From contig NZ_CAJYBT010000005.1 of NCBI RefSeq assembly GCF_913064665.1, positions 62,001 through 126,000 of the forward strand: a stretch of 64,000 nt of DNA, written 5' to 3'. Within the stretch, counting starts at the first letter, position 1. Each line of letters opens with the position of its first letter. Below, piece after piece: positions 18,019-27,274 of the stretch. Both the position numbers and the translations under genes were made by a program. The stretch is from an uncultured Thioclava sp. Lineage in GTDB: Bacteria > Pseudomonadota > Alphaproteobacteria > Rhodobacterales > Rhodobacteraceae. The notes below the pieces were generated by a model that made no database searches, had not been told where the DNA came from, and saw only the letters and a program-made list of their open reading frames with translations.

Positions 18019-19065
18019 TTAACGTCGAGCGCGAGAGGGGCGTGCGGCGGCGGTGCGGTTTTGGTCGCGCGCGCTCAAGACACCCTGCGCGCGGGTGATG
18101 CGAAACCGCGTGGACGGCCCGCTTGGAGGAGTGACCTCTTGGATGTCGCGAAAGGTCTGGGCCAGCGCATCGCCGTAGGGCAGATGGCGATTGGCCACCA
18201 TCCACAGCGTGCCAGAGGGCGTCAGCAGACGCGCGGCGGCGGCGATGAACGCCTCGCCCAGCCCCGGTTCGGCATCGCGGCTTTTGTGAAAGGGCGGGTT
18301 CATCACGATCGCATCATAGCGCGGACCTGCGGGCAGCCGCGTCACGTCCTCCCAGTGGAACTTCGCGCGCGGATCGGTGATGTTGCGCCGCGCGCAGTCC
18401 AGCGCGATTGCATCGGCCTCATATAGCGCGATCTCTTGGACGCCCCCGCGTGCCAAGACCTGCCCGCTTAGCCAACCCCAACCCGCGCCCAGATCGGCCA
18501 CCCGCGCAGGCAGCGTTTCGGGCAGGCAGGCGGCCAGTAGCGCCGATCCCTCATCCACACCATCGGCGGAAAACACGCCCGGACGCGTCACAAACCCCGG
18601 CGCGGCCTCGTACTCGCGCGCGGCCCAATCTGCCAGCGCCTTCGGATCGGCGGGGAAACGCGCGATCTTGCCATGCGCCTTGGCAATTGGCGCATCCAAG
18701 GCCACATGCCCACGCAATTCCTTGAGCAAGGAATCGATCCCCTCGGATTTTGCGCCGTCGATATAAATCGACCCGCCCGGCGTCACGCTGGCACAGGCCT
18801 GCGCCAACAGCGCACGCGCCTGCGCCTTGGCGCGCGGGGCAAAGACAACCGCCGCCGCGTAGGGGCCTGCGGGGGTCTGCGCCATCGCGACACCGCGCGC
18901 GGCCAATGCGTCATGATCGGGCTTGAACGGCTGGATCGCGACCAAACGCTCGAGCGGCAAAGCGCTGAGATCCTGCGCGCCAGCGGGGGCAAATAGCGCA
19001 ATCTGCCCCTCATCAGGCAGGGGCTCGGATGCCGCGAGGGCAAAGGACAGGCGAGATTGGCTCAT
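18019..19065 (-). CDS. Class I SAM-dependent methyltransferase, RsmC-like (16S rRNA G1207)
   Basis: The 348-residue product has an RsmC-like two-part architecture: a degenerate N-terminal methyltransferase-like half (RVAMAQ..., GGSIYIDGAKSEGIDSL) and a catalytic C-terminal half with VADLGAGWGWLSG (SAM site) and MNPPFH (the NPPF motif for exocyclic amine N-methylation). RsmC methylates N2 of G1207 in 16S rRNA. The ATG at 19065 is preferred over a TTG nine bases upstream. The last ~20 residues are Arg/Ala-rich and not typical. The SDR gene follows 37 bp later and may be co-transcribed. Exact substrate is inferred from the family. Confidence 0.85.
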   Translation of the reverse strand: MSQSRLSFALAASEPLPDEGQIALFAPAGAQDLSALPLERLVAIQPFKPDHDALAARGVAMAQTPAGPYAAAVVFAPRAKAQARALLAQACASVTPGGSIYIDGAKSEGIDSLLKELRGHVALDAPIAKAHGKIARFPADPKALADWAAREYEAAPGFVTRPGVFSADGVDEGSALLAACLPETLPARVADLGAGWGWLSGQVLARGGVQEIALYEADAIALDCARRNITDPRAKFHWEDVTRLPAGPRYDAIVMNPPFHKSRDAEPGLGEAFIAAAARLLTPSGTLWMVANRHLPYGDALAQTFRDIQEVTPPSGPSTRFRITRAQGVLSARDQNRTAAARPSRARR

Positions 19066-19161
19066 GGCAGACAACGTATCCCGATCAGCAAAGGCGCCCG
19101 TCCCTTAGGGCCGAGGCGCAACAATAGCAAGCCTCGCCCAGCGGCGGCGCAGCGCCTGGGG

Positions 19162-19506
19162 TTAGTCTTTTTCCATCGTGCATTGCAGCGGATGCTGATG
19201 ACGGCGCGCGAAATCCATCACCTGAACGACCTTGGTTTCCGCCACCTCAAAGCTGAAGACACCGACCACCGCCAACCCCTTTTTGTGCACGGTCAGCATG
19301 ATCTCGAAAGATTGCGCATGGTTGAGCCCAAAGAACCGCTCAAGGATGTGCACGACGAATTCCATCGGCGTGTAATCATCATTCAGCAGCAGCACCTTAT
19401 ACATCGGAGGACGCTGCGTTTTCGGCCGGGTCTTAGTGGCGACACCGGTCTCGTCTTCGCGATCGTCGTCATTGTCGTGCGACATCATGTAAAACGGCTC
19501 GGTCAA
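19162..19506 (-). CDS. clpS: ATP-dependent Clp protease adaptor ClpS
   Basis: ClpS binds the N-domain of ClpA and delivers N-degron substrates to ClpAP. The 114-residue protein has the family core [19 protein letters not shown], then [20 protein letters not shown]. The hydrophobic pocket and the NDD segment are intact. The acidic, disordered N-terminus (DNDDDREDE) precedes the core, as is usual. The chosen ATG gives [11 protein letters not shown]; two further Met codons at residues 7 and 8 are alternatives. It is divergent from the HAD hydrolase gene. Confidence 0.96.
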   Translation of the reverse strand: MTEPFYMMSHDNDDDREDETGVATKTRPKTQRPPMYKVLLLNDDYTPMEFVVHILERFFGLNHAQSFEIMLTVHKKGLAVVGVFSFEVAETKVVQVMDFARRHQHPLQCTMEKD

Positions 19507-19607
19507 GGCATCTCCGCCAGATCAGGAATCGTTGAGGGCTCTGGCGGAATATAGGGTCTTCGTGACATATGAAAAGCCTCTGAGCGCGCTTAAGATAAAG
19601 GCAAGTG

Positions 19608-20330
19608 ATGCAAATCAGCACAATCGGCTTTGATGCGGACGACACGCTTTGGCACAATGAACGCGTCTTCGCGCTTACACAGGCCCATTTTACGCAAGCA
19701 ATGGCCGAGTATATCCCCCAAGATGCGCAAGGCCCCGATCATCTGGCCGAGCGGCTGATCGCAGCGGAACGACGCAACATTTCCCATTACGGTTTCGGCG
19801 TCAAAGGGTTCACGCTGTCGATGATTGAAACCGCGATCGAGGTCAGCGAGGGGCGCGTGCCTGCCTCGGTTCTGGCCGAAATCCTCGCCGCCGGGCGCGA
19901 GATGCTGTCGCATCCCGTCGACCTGCTGCCCCATGCCCGCGCCACCATCGAGGCGCTGTCGGGACAGTATCGACTGGTCCTGATCACCAAGGGCGATTTG
20001 ATTGATCAGGAACGCAAACTGGCGCAATCGGGTCTGGGCGATCTGTTTGACGCGGTGGAAATCGTCTCTGACAAAACGCCCGAAATCTATACCCGCGCCT
20101 TTGAGCGCCACGGCAGCGGGGCCTCAAATGGCCTGATGGCGGGAAATTCGCTCAAATCCGATGTCATACCGATGATCGAGGCCGGCGGCTGGGGCGTGCA
20201 TATCCCCCATGATCTGACCTGGGCGCTTGAACACGCGCCCGCCCCGCTCAACCATCCGCGATTTGCACAACTGCCCGATCTCAGCACCCTGCCCGCATTG
20301 ATCCAACAGCTCGCGCGGGGCGGCACCTGA
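19608..20330 (+). CDS. HAD-superfamily hydrolase
   Basis: The 240-residue product shows haloacid dehalogenase motif I (GFDADDTLW, nucleophile Asp and acid/base Asp), motif II (LITKGD), a Lys for motif III (SDKTPEIY) and motif IV region (AGNSLKSDV). It should be a cytoplasmic phosphatase or phosphonatase-like enzyme acting on a small phosphorylated molecule; the substrate is not evident. A cap domain of about 100 residues lies between motifs I and II. I use ATG at 19608 because AAGG sits six bases upstream; a GTG just before it would add one residue. Confidence 0.88.
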   Translation: MQISTIGFDADDTLWHNERVFALTQAHFTQAMAEYIPQDAQGPDHLAERLIAAERRNISHYGFGVKGFTLSMIETAIEVSEGRVPASVLAEILAAGREMLSHPVDLLPHARATIEALSGQYRLVLITKGDLIDQERKLAQSGLGDLFDAVEIVSDKTPEIYTRAFERHGSGASNGLMAGNSLKSDVIPMIEAGGWGVHIPHDLTWALEHAPAPLNHPRFAQLPDLSTLPALIQQLARGGT

Positions 20331-20631
20331 TGGCCCCATTCGCATCTGCAAAAATTTCCCCGCCAAAGGCATGCCCGGCCAAAATCCGCGTGTACGTCGC
20401 GGAAAGGCGCGTCCACCCTAAGCCCAGCAAAACACCATCCCTAGAGGGGTCACCTTTGGGTCACCCTCTACATGTTGTGGTATTGCATGAATGTCGCATT
20501 GAAAGCTCTTGAAAATAGGCGGTTTTCAGGTCGCAGCACTCATGTTAGGCTGAAACCAAATCAAGCCCCAAAGCCGCCAACGATGTGGCACATAAAAATC
20601 GGGGCAACGAGGCAGTGAAAGGGTTAGAGCC
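20331..20631. other. Intergenic region before dacA
   Basis: About 300 bases with no gene I can support. The only structure seen is a direct repeat of GGGTCACC (two copies 3 bp apart, around 20446-20464) flanked by AGAGGG and CCCTCT. It may lie in the dacA promoter, but no regulator can be named. Confidence 0.3.
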
Positions 20632-22473
20632 GTGACCACGCTTATGTGCTGGGTCCGTCAAGGGCTGTTCGTATTTTTATTGGCAATTTTCGCACCGCTC
20701 GGCGCGATCGCTGCACCTTTTGCGGCGATGGTAATGGACATGCGCTCGGGCGAGGTGCTGTATTCGAAAAATGCCGATACGCCGCTGCATCCTGCCTCGT
20801 TGACCAAGATGATGACGCTCTACATCACCTTTCAAGCGATCGAGCACGGCGAGTTCAGCCTCGATTCCATCGTTACGGTCACCAAGCACGCCGCCTCACA
20901 GCCGCCCTCACGTCTGGGTCTGCGCCCGGGGCAAAAGATCGCCGTGCGCTATCTGATCCGCGCCGCCGCGATCAAATCGGCCAATGATGCCGCCGCCGCC
21001 CTTGGCGATTATATCGGCGGCGATGAGGCTGGCTTTGCCGCGCGCATGAACCGCACCGCCAAACAGCTTGGGATGAACGACACCCATTTCGTCAACGCCA
21101 ACGGGTTGACGCGTAAGGGCCATTTGTCGTCAGCCCATGACATGACCACTCTGGGCCGCCATTTGTTTTTCGATTTTCCGCAATATTACAACATTTTCTC
21201 GCGTCATTCCGCGGATGCCAAAATCGCCACCGTCTATTCCACCAACCGCCGTTTCCTCAGTGCCTATAAGGGCGCAGACGGGATCAAGACCGGCTATACC
21301 TCGGCCTCGGGGTTTAACCTGACCGCCTCGGCCAAGCGCGGAAATGAACGCATCATCGCAACCGTGTTCGGCGGCACTTCGACCGCGCAGCGCAATGCGA
21401 AAATGGCCGAGCTGTTGGATATGGGCTTCAAGCGCGCGCCCAGAAATGCGCGCATTCTGCCCCCTACAGTCCCGCGCTACATCCCGCCACAAGGCGACGC
21501 GCCGATGCTCGTGGCGCAGAAACTGGCCCCCAAAGAAAGCCCGCGCCCCGATACCCGGCCCTCCCCACCGCGCGCGGATAGCGATGCCATTGCGCTGGCG
21601 CTGGCAGCGGCCGTGCAAGGCGATCAGGTCGAGGAAAACGTAGCGGACACGCCCGAAGATGTGGCCGAAGAAACCGATACAGCCGCGCCGGACATGCAAG
21701 TTGCTGACGCGGGGAACGCGGCAAGCGAGACGATCGACGGCGCTGGTATTGGGGCCCAGATCGTTGCAAGCCCGCGCCCGATGCCCGCTCCGCGTTCGAT
21801 CTTGATGGCACAGGCGCAACAGGCGAAACCCGCCGAAGTTACTGGCGCGACACCGCTGGCGCAGGCCGCCGCAAGCGATGCCGCCGCCGCGGCTGAACCC
21901 AGCGATATCCAACTGGCGTCTTATGAACCCGACAGCGCTGCTGCTGCCGCTGCGCCGACGGGGCCGAAATTTGTGCAAAATACCCCGCCGCAACCCGAAA
22001 CGGTTGAATTGGCACAGGCTCGCGCGCTTGATCTGGGCGATGAAAGCAAAGCCGAAGGAGATGCGGTTGAACCCATTCCGGGATTTGCCCAAACCACCAA
22101 ACCGCAGCCCGAAACGGCCGCGATGGCCAATCAGCCCACCAAGGATCAGCCCAGCGAGATCATCCTTGCCGCCCTCACCCCCGAGGCCCCTACCCCCGCC
22201 CCCAAGCCGCGCGTGGTTGCGCGTGTCTCCAGCTCGGGCGGACGCAATTGGGGGGTTAGCCTTGGGCTCTTTGGGTCGAACTTTGCCGCCGAGCGCCACC
22301 TGCTGACCACCGCCTTGATGGATAGCGATACGCTGGGCGAAGCGCTGCGCAAGGTTGCCACGCGCAAAACCGGCTATGAGGCAAACTTCGTAGGCATGAC
22401 GCAAGACGGCGCTCAACTGGCCTGCGCCCGCCTGCAAGCGCGCGCGATGGATTGCACGGTGATCGGTCCCTGA
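20632..22473 (+). CDS. dacA: D-alanyl-D-alanine carboxypeptidase (PBP5/6 family) with SPOR-like C-terminus
   Basis: The enzyme trims the terminal D-Ala from peptidoglycan pentapeptides in the periplasm. The 613-residue product starts with a GTG (AAAGGG eight bases upstream) and a signal peptide ending at AIAA. Penicillin-binding motifs are SLTK (Ser56-Lys59), SAN (116-118) and KTG (219-221). After the catalytic domain (to ~residue 290) comes a ~250-residue Ala/Pro/Glu-rich linker with repeated PxPETV/A segments, then a C-terminal ~75-residue domain (RNWGVSLGLF...ARAMDCTVIGP) that looks like SPOR and would bind denuded glycan strands. The usual C-terminal amphipathic anchor is replaced by this tail. 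A strong terminator follows. Confidence 0.93.
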   Translation: MTTLMCWVRQGLFVFLLAIFAPLGAIAAPFAAMVMDMRSGEVLYSKNADTPLHPASLTKMMTLYITFQAIEHGEFSLDSIVTVTKHAASQPPSRLGLRPGQKIAVRYLIRAAAIKSANDAAAALGDYIGGDEAGFAARMNRTAKQLGMNDTHFVNANGLTRKGHLSSAHDMTTLGRHLFFDFPQYYNIFSRHSADAKIATVYSTNRRFLSAYKGADGIKTGYTSASGFNLTASAKRGNERIIATVFGGTSTAQRNAKMAELLDMGFKRAPRNARILPPTVPRYIPPQGDAPMLVAQKLAPKESPRPDTRPSPPRADSDAIALALAAAVQGDQVEENVADTPEDVAEETDTAAPDMQVADAGNAASETIDGAGIGAQIVASPRPMPAPRSILMAQAQQAKPAEVTGATPLAQAAASDAAAAAEPSDIQLASYEPDSAAAAAAPTGPKFVQNTPPQPETVELAQARALDLGDESKAEGDAVEPIPGFAQTTKPQPETAAMANQPTKDQPSEIILAALTPEAPTPAPKPRVVARVSSSGGRNWGVSLGLFGSNFAAERHLLTTALMDSDTLGEALRKVATRKTGYEANFVGMTQDGAQLACARLQARAMDCTVIGP

Positions 22474-22497
22474 CTCTCCTCCCCAGAGAACCGATCT

Positions 22498-22529
22498 GAA
22501 AAAGCCGCGCTCCCGAGCGCGGCTTTTTC
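22498..22529 (+). terminator. Rho-independent terminator after dacA
   Basis: A 15-bp perfect inverted repeat with arms GAAAAAGCCGCGCTC and GAGCGCGGCTTTTTC ends in a T-run on both strands. It lies 25 bases after the dacA stop and just beyond ccoS on the other strand, so it can serve both convergent operons. Confidence 0.93.
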
Positions 22530-22603
22530 AATGTTCCCTTCTCATATGTCGAACTAACCCAGGGACTGACGCAAGCTGGCAGGGCAGCGCCCCACGCATG
22601 TTT

Positions 22604-22765
22604 TCACTCTTGCTTGGGACGGTCGTCAAACTCATCGGACAAGATCCGCTCGGCATCGCCCTTGGGGTCTTCATATTGCCGGTTTTTAATCGACCACCAA
22701 AAAGCCGTCAGCCCAATGCCCCCCAAAAACAGTGAGATCGGAATGAAATAGATCAGCACATCCAT
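22604..22765 (-). CDS. ccoS: cbb3-type cytochrome oxidase assembly protein CcoS
   Basis: This 53-residue gene encodes MDVLIYFIPISLFLGGIGLT, a single membrane helix, followed by AFWWSIKNRQYEDPKGDAER and an acidic tail. The W..K..QY.D..GDA.RIL pattern is the CcoS signature. CcoS is needed for cofactor insertion into CcoN during cbb3 oxidase assembly. It is the last gene of ccoGHIS, nine bases downstream of ccoI. Confidence 0.94.
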   Translation of the reverse strand: MDVLIYFIPISLFLGGIGLTAFWWSIKNRQYEDPKGDAERILSDEFDDRPKQE

Positions 22766-22774
22766 GACGTTCCC

Positions 22775-24997
22775 CTAGCGCAGGCGCAGCGAGTTCAGCG
22801 AGACCGTGATTGAGCTGGCCGACATAGCAAGTGCGGCCATCAACGGCGTGGCCAGCCCCATCAAAGCCAGCGGCACCGCGACCGCGTTATAGACGATCGA
22901 AATCGCGAAGTTCTGCTTGATCCGTCGGCGCGCATGTTTGGCAATCCGGGCGGCTTCGGCAATCGGGGCCAAGTCCTGCCCCAGCAGCACGATATCAGAA
23001 GCCGTGCGCGCCGCATCCAGTGCCGAGGCGGGCGAGACCGAGACATGCGCACCCGCGAGGGCTGCAGTGTCGTTGAGCCCATCGCCCACCATCAACACGC
23101 GGTGCCCCTCATGGGTCAGATCTGCCACAAGCTGTGCTTTTTCCATCGGCAGAGCGCCAGCGCGAAACTGTGTAATGCCCAAACGGGCCGCAAGATCAGC
23201 GACCGCCGCTTCAACATCCCCCGAGACCAGCCAGACCGATTTGCCTTGCGCAACCAGCCCCGCAACGGCCTCTTCGGCACCCGGGCGCAAGCTGTCGACA
23301 AAGCGGATCGATACAGGAGCTTCATCACCAATCTTGAGATGAGTGGCCGTGCTCGCGCCCTCCTCTGCGCCAATCCAATTGGCCCGCCCCATGCGCACGA
23401 TCTGCCCTTGCCAATGCCCCTCGACACCGTAGCCGGGCACTTCACGGATATCTTCCAGCGCGGCAGCCGTTGCCCCCTGCCCAAGCGCCGCTTGATGCAG
23501 TGCGCGCGCCAGCGGATGCGACGAACCCTCAGCCAAGGCCATCGCCACCGACAGCGCCTTGGGCGAAAGATCAGACAGGTTTTGCGGGCGCGGCGCGCCC
23601 ATGGTCAGCGTTCCGGTCTTGTCGAACACGACGGTGTCAATCTCGGCGAGGCGTTCCAGCGCGGTTCCATCCTTGATTAACAAACCTTTGCGAAACAGCT
23701 TGCCCGAAGCGGCCGTGACCACCGCAGGCACGGCGAGACCCAGCGCACAAGGGCAGGTGATGATCAGCACAGCCGCTGCGATATTCACCGCAAGGCGGAA
23801 ATCGCCCCCCGTCACCCAGGCCCAGGCGCAAAATGCGGTAAAGGACAGGATATGCACGATCGGCGCATAGGCACGTGCGGCGCGCTCAGCCAGCGAAGTG
23901 TATTTCGTCTTCGCGCTTTCGGCCATCGCCACCAGATCGGCCATACGATGCAGCGAGCTATCCTTGCCCGCCGCCGTGACTCGGATCATCAGCGGCCCGG
24001 TCAGGTTCACTTCGCCCGCGCTCAGAACCATGCCGGGGCCGACCTGAACGGGCAGGCTTTCACCGGTCAGCAGCGAGCGGTCGGATTCGGAATGCCCCTC
24101 GATCACCTCGCCATCGGCGGGGATGCGGCCACCGGGGCGCACGCGCATCAGATCGCCCACGACCAGCTCACCCACAGGCACCACGACCTCAACGCCATCG
24201 CGCAAAATAGTGGCGCGGGGCACTTCGAGCGCGGCCAGTTCCTCGGCAGCCGAGCGCGCCACAGCGCGGGTGCGATAGTCCAGATAGCGGCCCACCAGCA
24301 GGAAGAAGGTCAGCATCGTGGCAGCTTCGAAATAGGCATGCGCGCCCGAATGCATCGTCTCGAACAGGGAAATCCCAAGCGCCAGCAGGATCGCCAGCGA
24401 GATCGGAACATCCATGCCCAACCGCCCGCCACGCAACGAATAATAGGCGCTGGCAAAGAAGGGCTGGCCGGAAAAGATGATCGTCGGAATCGCGATGGCC
24501 GCCGAAACCCAGTGGAACAGGTCGCGCGTGGCATCCTGCGCGCCCGACCAGACCGCGACCGAGAGCAGCATGATATTCATCATCGCGAACCCGGCCACGC
24601 CAATGCGCATCAACAGATCGCGCCCACGCTTATCAGCCTCGGTGGCCGACAGCATGCCCGCATCAAGTTCGTGCGATTCATAGCCGATTTTATCAAGTGC
24701 CGCGATCAACCCCGCAGGTTCGACCCCGGTCTCGGCATCGACCGAGGCGCGTTTGAGCGTCAGGTTCACGCGCGCCGATTTCACGCCGGGCTGCTTCATC
24801 AGCTCGCGTTCGACATCGGTGATACAGACCGCGCAATGGGCCGTGGGCAGCGACAGCATGATCCGCGCGCCCTTGATATCGCCCGATTTCGCCAACTGCT
24901 CCGCCGAAGGGGCGGCCAGACAGGCCGGACACGCAGAGGCGGAGACTCGCTCCTCCTCATAGGTATTTGCATTGGATGGGGCCGGTGAGACCGTCAT
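22775..24997 (-). CDS. ccoI: Copper-translocating P1B-type ATPase CcoI (FixI/RdxI)
   Basis: The 740-residue P-type ATPase is thought to supply copper for the cbb3 oxidase. It has an N-terminal CPAC (23-26), a heavy-metal-associated domain with HCAVC (54-58), the actuator motif TGES (311-314), the ion-binding CPC (415-417) in a membrane helix, the phosphorylated Asp459 in DKTGTLT, a SSHPLA nucleotide-domain motif and MVGDGLNDTAAL. About eight membrane segments are visible. It starts directly after ccoH (4-bp gap) and precedes ccoS, the conserved GHIS order. Copper specificity rests on family and context. Confidence 0.96.
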   Translation of the reverse strand: MTVSPAPSNANTYEEERVSASACPACLAAPSAEQLAKSGDIKGARIMLSLPTAHCAVCITDVERELMKQPGVKSARVNLTLKRASVDAETGVEPAGLIAALDKIGYESHELDAGMLSATEADKRGRDLLMRIGVAGFAMMNIMLLSVAVWSGAQDATRDLFHWVSAAIAIPTIIFSGQPFFASAYYSLRGGRLGMDVPISLAILLALGISLFETMHSGAHAYFEAATMLTFFLLVGRYLDYRTRAVARSAAEELAALEVPRATILRDGVEVVVPVGELVVGDLMRVRPGGRIPADGEVIEGHSESDRSLLTGESLPVQVGPGMVLSAGEVNLTGPLMIRVTAAGKDSSLHRMADLVAMAESAKTKYTSLAERAARAYAPIVHILSFTAFCAWAWVTGGDFRLAVNIAAAVLIITCPCALGLAVPAVVTAASGKLFRKGLLIKDGTALERLAEIDTVVFDKTGTLTMGAPRPQNLSDLSPKALSVAMALAEGSSHPLARALHQAALGQGATAAALEDIREVPGYGVEGHWQGQIVRMGRANWIGAEEGASTATHLKIGDEAPVSIRFVDSLRPGAEEAVAGLVAQGKSVWLVSGDVEAAVADLAARLGITQFRAGALPMEKAQLVADLTHEGHRVLMVGDGLNDTAALAGAHVSVSPASALDAARTASDIVLLGQDLAPIAEAARIAKHARRRIKQNFAISIVYNAVAVPLALMGLATPLMAALAMSASSITVSLNSLRLR

Positions 24998-25001
24998 CGC
25001 A

Positions 25002-25466
25002 TCAGCCTTTCACGAACAAATCAATCCGCTGGCTGAACTGCGTGCCGTCAGCGGCCTCGGCATCAAGGTGGATCAGCCACGCCCCGGGCGCAAGCGCCAA
25101 GGGAGCGACGAAAATGCCACCGACATAATTAAACTTCGGCGTCACATCATCGCGCACGTGGGTGGTGCGCCCCACCAGCGCCTTGAGCGAGGCCACCTTT
25201 GCAGGCAGCCCCGATTTATCGCGGATCACAAGGCTCAGCTTGCCATCCGAATACTCAGGTTCCACGACCCAGCCCAGCGCCTCTTGCGCGGCCCGGTTCT
25301 TATCGAACACCTGCGAGGCGACATAGGAATTCTTGACCTCCAGACCGGGAAAGGTGGAGACCGCGTTCCAGGCCATCACGAGGTTCACCGTGATGATCAC
25401 GCCAAAGGCGCCTACCGCGATCATCAGAACCTTTCGACCGGTCAGTGGTTTGGCCATCGTGCTCAT
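25002..25466 (-). CDS. ccoH: cbb3 oxidase assembly protein CcoH (FixH/RdxH)
   Basis: The 154-residue product has one N-terminal membrane helix (about residues 12-32, VLMIAVGAFGVIITVNLVMAW) and a periplasmic FixH domain, with NSYVASQVFDKNR and the C-terminal beta-sandwich segment ending WLIHLDAEAADGTQFSQRI. CcoH interacts with CcoP-containing subcomplexes during assembly and is required for a stable oxidase. The ATG overlaps the ccoG stop by 4 bases, so the two are coupled. Confidence 0.93.
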   Translation of the reverse strand: MSTMAKPLTGRKVLMIAVGAFGVIITVNLVMAWNAVSTFPGLEVKNSYVASQVFDKNRAAQEALGWVVEPEYSDGKLSLVIRDKSGLPAKVASLKALVGRTTHVRDDVTPKFNYVGGIFVAPLALAPGAWLIHLDAEAADGTQFSQRIDLFVKG

Positions 25467-26911
25467 TTCGCCTTTCCGTTAAAGACCGTGTCGGTTGAGA
25501 CGCGATCGGTAGTGGCGGTATCCGAAATCCAGACTCGCATTTCCGTGCGATCCGAGGTTGCGGGCACCGACCCGGGTGCAGCCATGATATAGAGCCGCTG
25601 GGTCATCGTTTCATCGGCAGGCACGGTGACCGTGTCGCCCTGTTGCCCTTCGAGCACAACGCTCATCGCGTTTTGATTGACGCCATCTGGGGCCACGACG
25701 GTGACTTTGAACGCCGTGGCTTCGCCCGCCTTGTTGCGCAAGCGCAGCGTGTAGATGTTGCGGATCGCGCCACTGGGTTCGACCACATACAGCGGATCGC
25801 GGTTTGGCGTGATGTTGAAATCAATCGGCGAGCGCATGAACAAAGCCGCCACAAGACCGACACCGATCGCGCCCCAAAGCGTGAAATACATGATCGTGCG
25901 CGGGCGCAGGATGTGTTTCCATACGTTGACGACAGGATTGCCCGCCTTTTCGTTGGTTTCATCCTTCAGCGCCATATAGCCAATCAGGCCGCGCGGCTTG
26001 CCGATTTTATCCATCACCTCGTTACAGGCATCGATGCACAGACCGCAGGTGATGCATTCCAACTGCTGACCATCACGAATATCGATGCCCATCGGGCAGA
26101 CGTTGAAACAGGCCATACAGTCGATGCAATCGCCCTGCGTCGGGTCGTGTTCACCCTTTTTCAACTTGCCACGTGGCTCTCCGCGCCATTCGCGATAGGC
26201 GATGGTGATGGTGTCTTCATCCATCATCGCGGCCTGAATGCGCGGCCAAGGGCAGGCATAGATACAGATCTGTTCGCGCGCAAAGCCACCAAAGGCAAAG
26301 GTGATCAAGGCCGCAACGGTGATGGTGATGTAGGCCACAGACGAGGCCGTCCCGTGGATCAGGTTATTAAGCAGCGTCGGCGCATCGGTGAAGTAAAACA
26401 CCCATGCCCCGCCCGTCGCCACGCCGATCAGCAGCCACAACACCCATTTCGTGATGCGTTTGCGGATCTTCTCCGCGTTCCAGTTTTGACGCAGCAGGCG
26501 AATACGCGCGTTGCGATCCCCCTCAACCCAGCGCTCGACAAGAATAAACAGATCGGTCCAGACGGTTTGCGGGCAGGCATAGCCACACCACACGCGCCCC
26601 AAGGCCGAAGTGAACAAGAACAGCCCCAGCCCCGCCATGATCAACAGGCCAGCGACGAAATAGAACTCGTGCGGCCAGATTTCGATCATGAAAAAGAAGA
26701 AACGCCGGTTTGCCAGATCCATCAGAACGGCCTGATTGGGCAGTTCGGGCCCACGATCCCAGCGGATCCACGGCGTGATGTAGTAAAACCCGAGCATCAA
26801 GGACATCAAAATCCATTTGAGGCTGCGGAACTGACCTTTGACGCGACGCGGAAAGATCGGCTCTCGGGCGGCGTAAAGCGGCGGGGGTTCGACTGGATCG
26901 GTGGAGCTCAC
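25463..26911 (-). CDS. ccoG: Cytochrome oxidase accessory protein CcoG (FixG/RdxB), polyferredoxin
   Basis: The 482-residue membrane iron-sulfur protein has four to five helices in the N-terminal half (with the conserved GRVWCGYACPQTVWTDLF), two 4Fe-4S motifs CIDCMACFNVCPMG and CITCGLCIDACNEV, and a C-terminal periplasmic beta domain (~residues 350-480). CcoG has been proposed to reduce Cu(II) during cbb3 maturation. The GTG start at 26911 has GGAG six bases upstream. An FNR-type box lies 65 bp upstream, so the ccoGHIS set probably has its own anaerobic promoter besides any read-through from ccoP. Confidence 0.96.
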   Translation of the reverse strand: MSSTDPVEPPPLYAAREPIFPRRVKGQFRSLKWILMSLMLGFYYITPWIRWDRGPELPNQAVLMDLANRRFFFFMIEIWPHEFYFVAGLLIMAGLGLFLFTSALGRVWCGYACPQTVWTDLFILVERWVEGDRNARIRLLRQNWNAEKIRKRITKWVLWLLIGVATGGAWVFYFTDAPTLLNNLIHGTASSVAYITITVAALITFAFGGFAREQICIYACPWPRIQAAMMDEDTITIAYREWRGEPRGKLKKGEHDPTQGDCIDCMACFNVCPMGIDIRDGQQLECITCGLCIDACNEVMDKIGKPRGLIGYMALKDETNEKAGNPVVNVWKHILRPRTIMYFTLWGAIGVGLVAALFMRSPIDFNITPNRDPLYVVEPSGAIRNIYTLRLRNKAGEATAFKVTVVAPDGVNQNAMSVVLEGQQGDTVTVPADETMTQRLYIMAAPGSVPATSDRTEMRVWISDTATTDRVSTDTVFNGKAK

Positions 26912-26975
26912 GACTCTCTCCGTATGGTTACAACGCGTCCTCAGCGTCTTCTCCTATGACACAGTTGTGAAGACT

Positions 26976-26989
26976 TTGACCTGCGTCAA
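26976..26989 (-). promoter_or_regulatory. FNR/FnrL-type box upstream of ccoG
   Basis: TTGACCTGCGTCAA is a perfect inverted repeat (TTGAC-N4-GTCAA), one base per arm away from the FNR consensus TTGAT-N4-ATCAA. It lies 65 bp before the ccoG start, a sensible distance for an activating site of FnrL, whose gene is in this window. Confidence 0.75.
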
Positions 26990-27160
26990 AAAGACAGATT
27001 TAGGATGCAACAAATCTTTGCGCCCTTGGCTGATTGACTGAATATCCCGAAAGCGGCGGCGCCAAAGCCCTCATCACGACACTGTGGGGCGGCCAAAAAA
27101 TCCTTGCATGCAGAAAAGATACATTCAAGGCTACGCTTTGGTAACCCCGCAACGTAAAAA

Positions 27161-27186
27161 AGAGGACCCGCGCCTGGGCCCTCTTG
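27161..27186 (-). terminator. Rho-independent terminator of ccoNOQP
   Basis: On the minus strand, arms AAGAGGGCCC and GGGTCCTCTT (ten positions, one mismatch, six-base loop) are followed by a T-run formed by the A-run at 27157-27162. It is about 90 bp after the ccoP stop. Confidence 0.75.
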
Positions 27187-27193
27187 ATCAAGG

Positions 27194-27241
27194 GCACCGG
27201 CACCCCCAGGAAACGCGCGAACAGGACGGGGGTGCCGGTGC
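27194..27241. repeat. 14-bp perfect inverted repeat between ccoP and ccoG
   Basis: GCACCGGCACCCCC (27194-27207) and its exact reverse complement (27228-27241) are separated by 20 bases. A small hairpin (AGGGGC-CAAA-GCCCCT, 27248-27263) sits between it and ccoP. With the terminator at 27161-27186 there are three consecutive hairpins after ccoP; the larger one may stabilise the 3' end of the ccoNOQP transcript. Confidence 0.6.
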
Positions 27242-27274
27242 TACCCGAGGGGCCAAAGCCCCTTGGGATCACTG

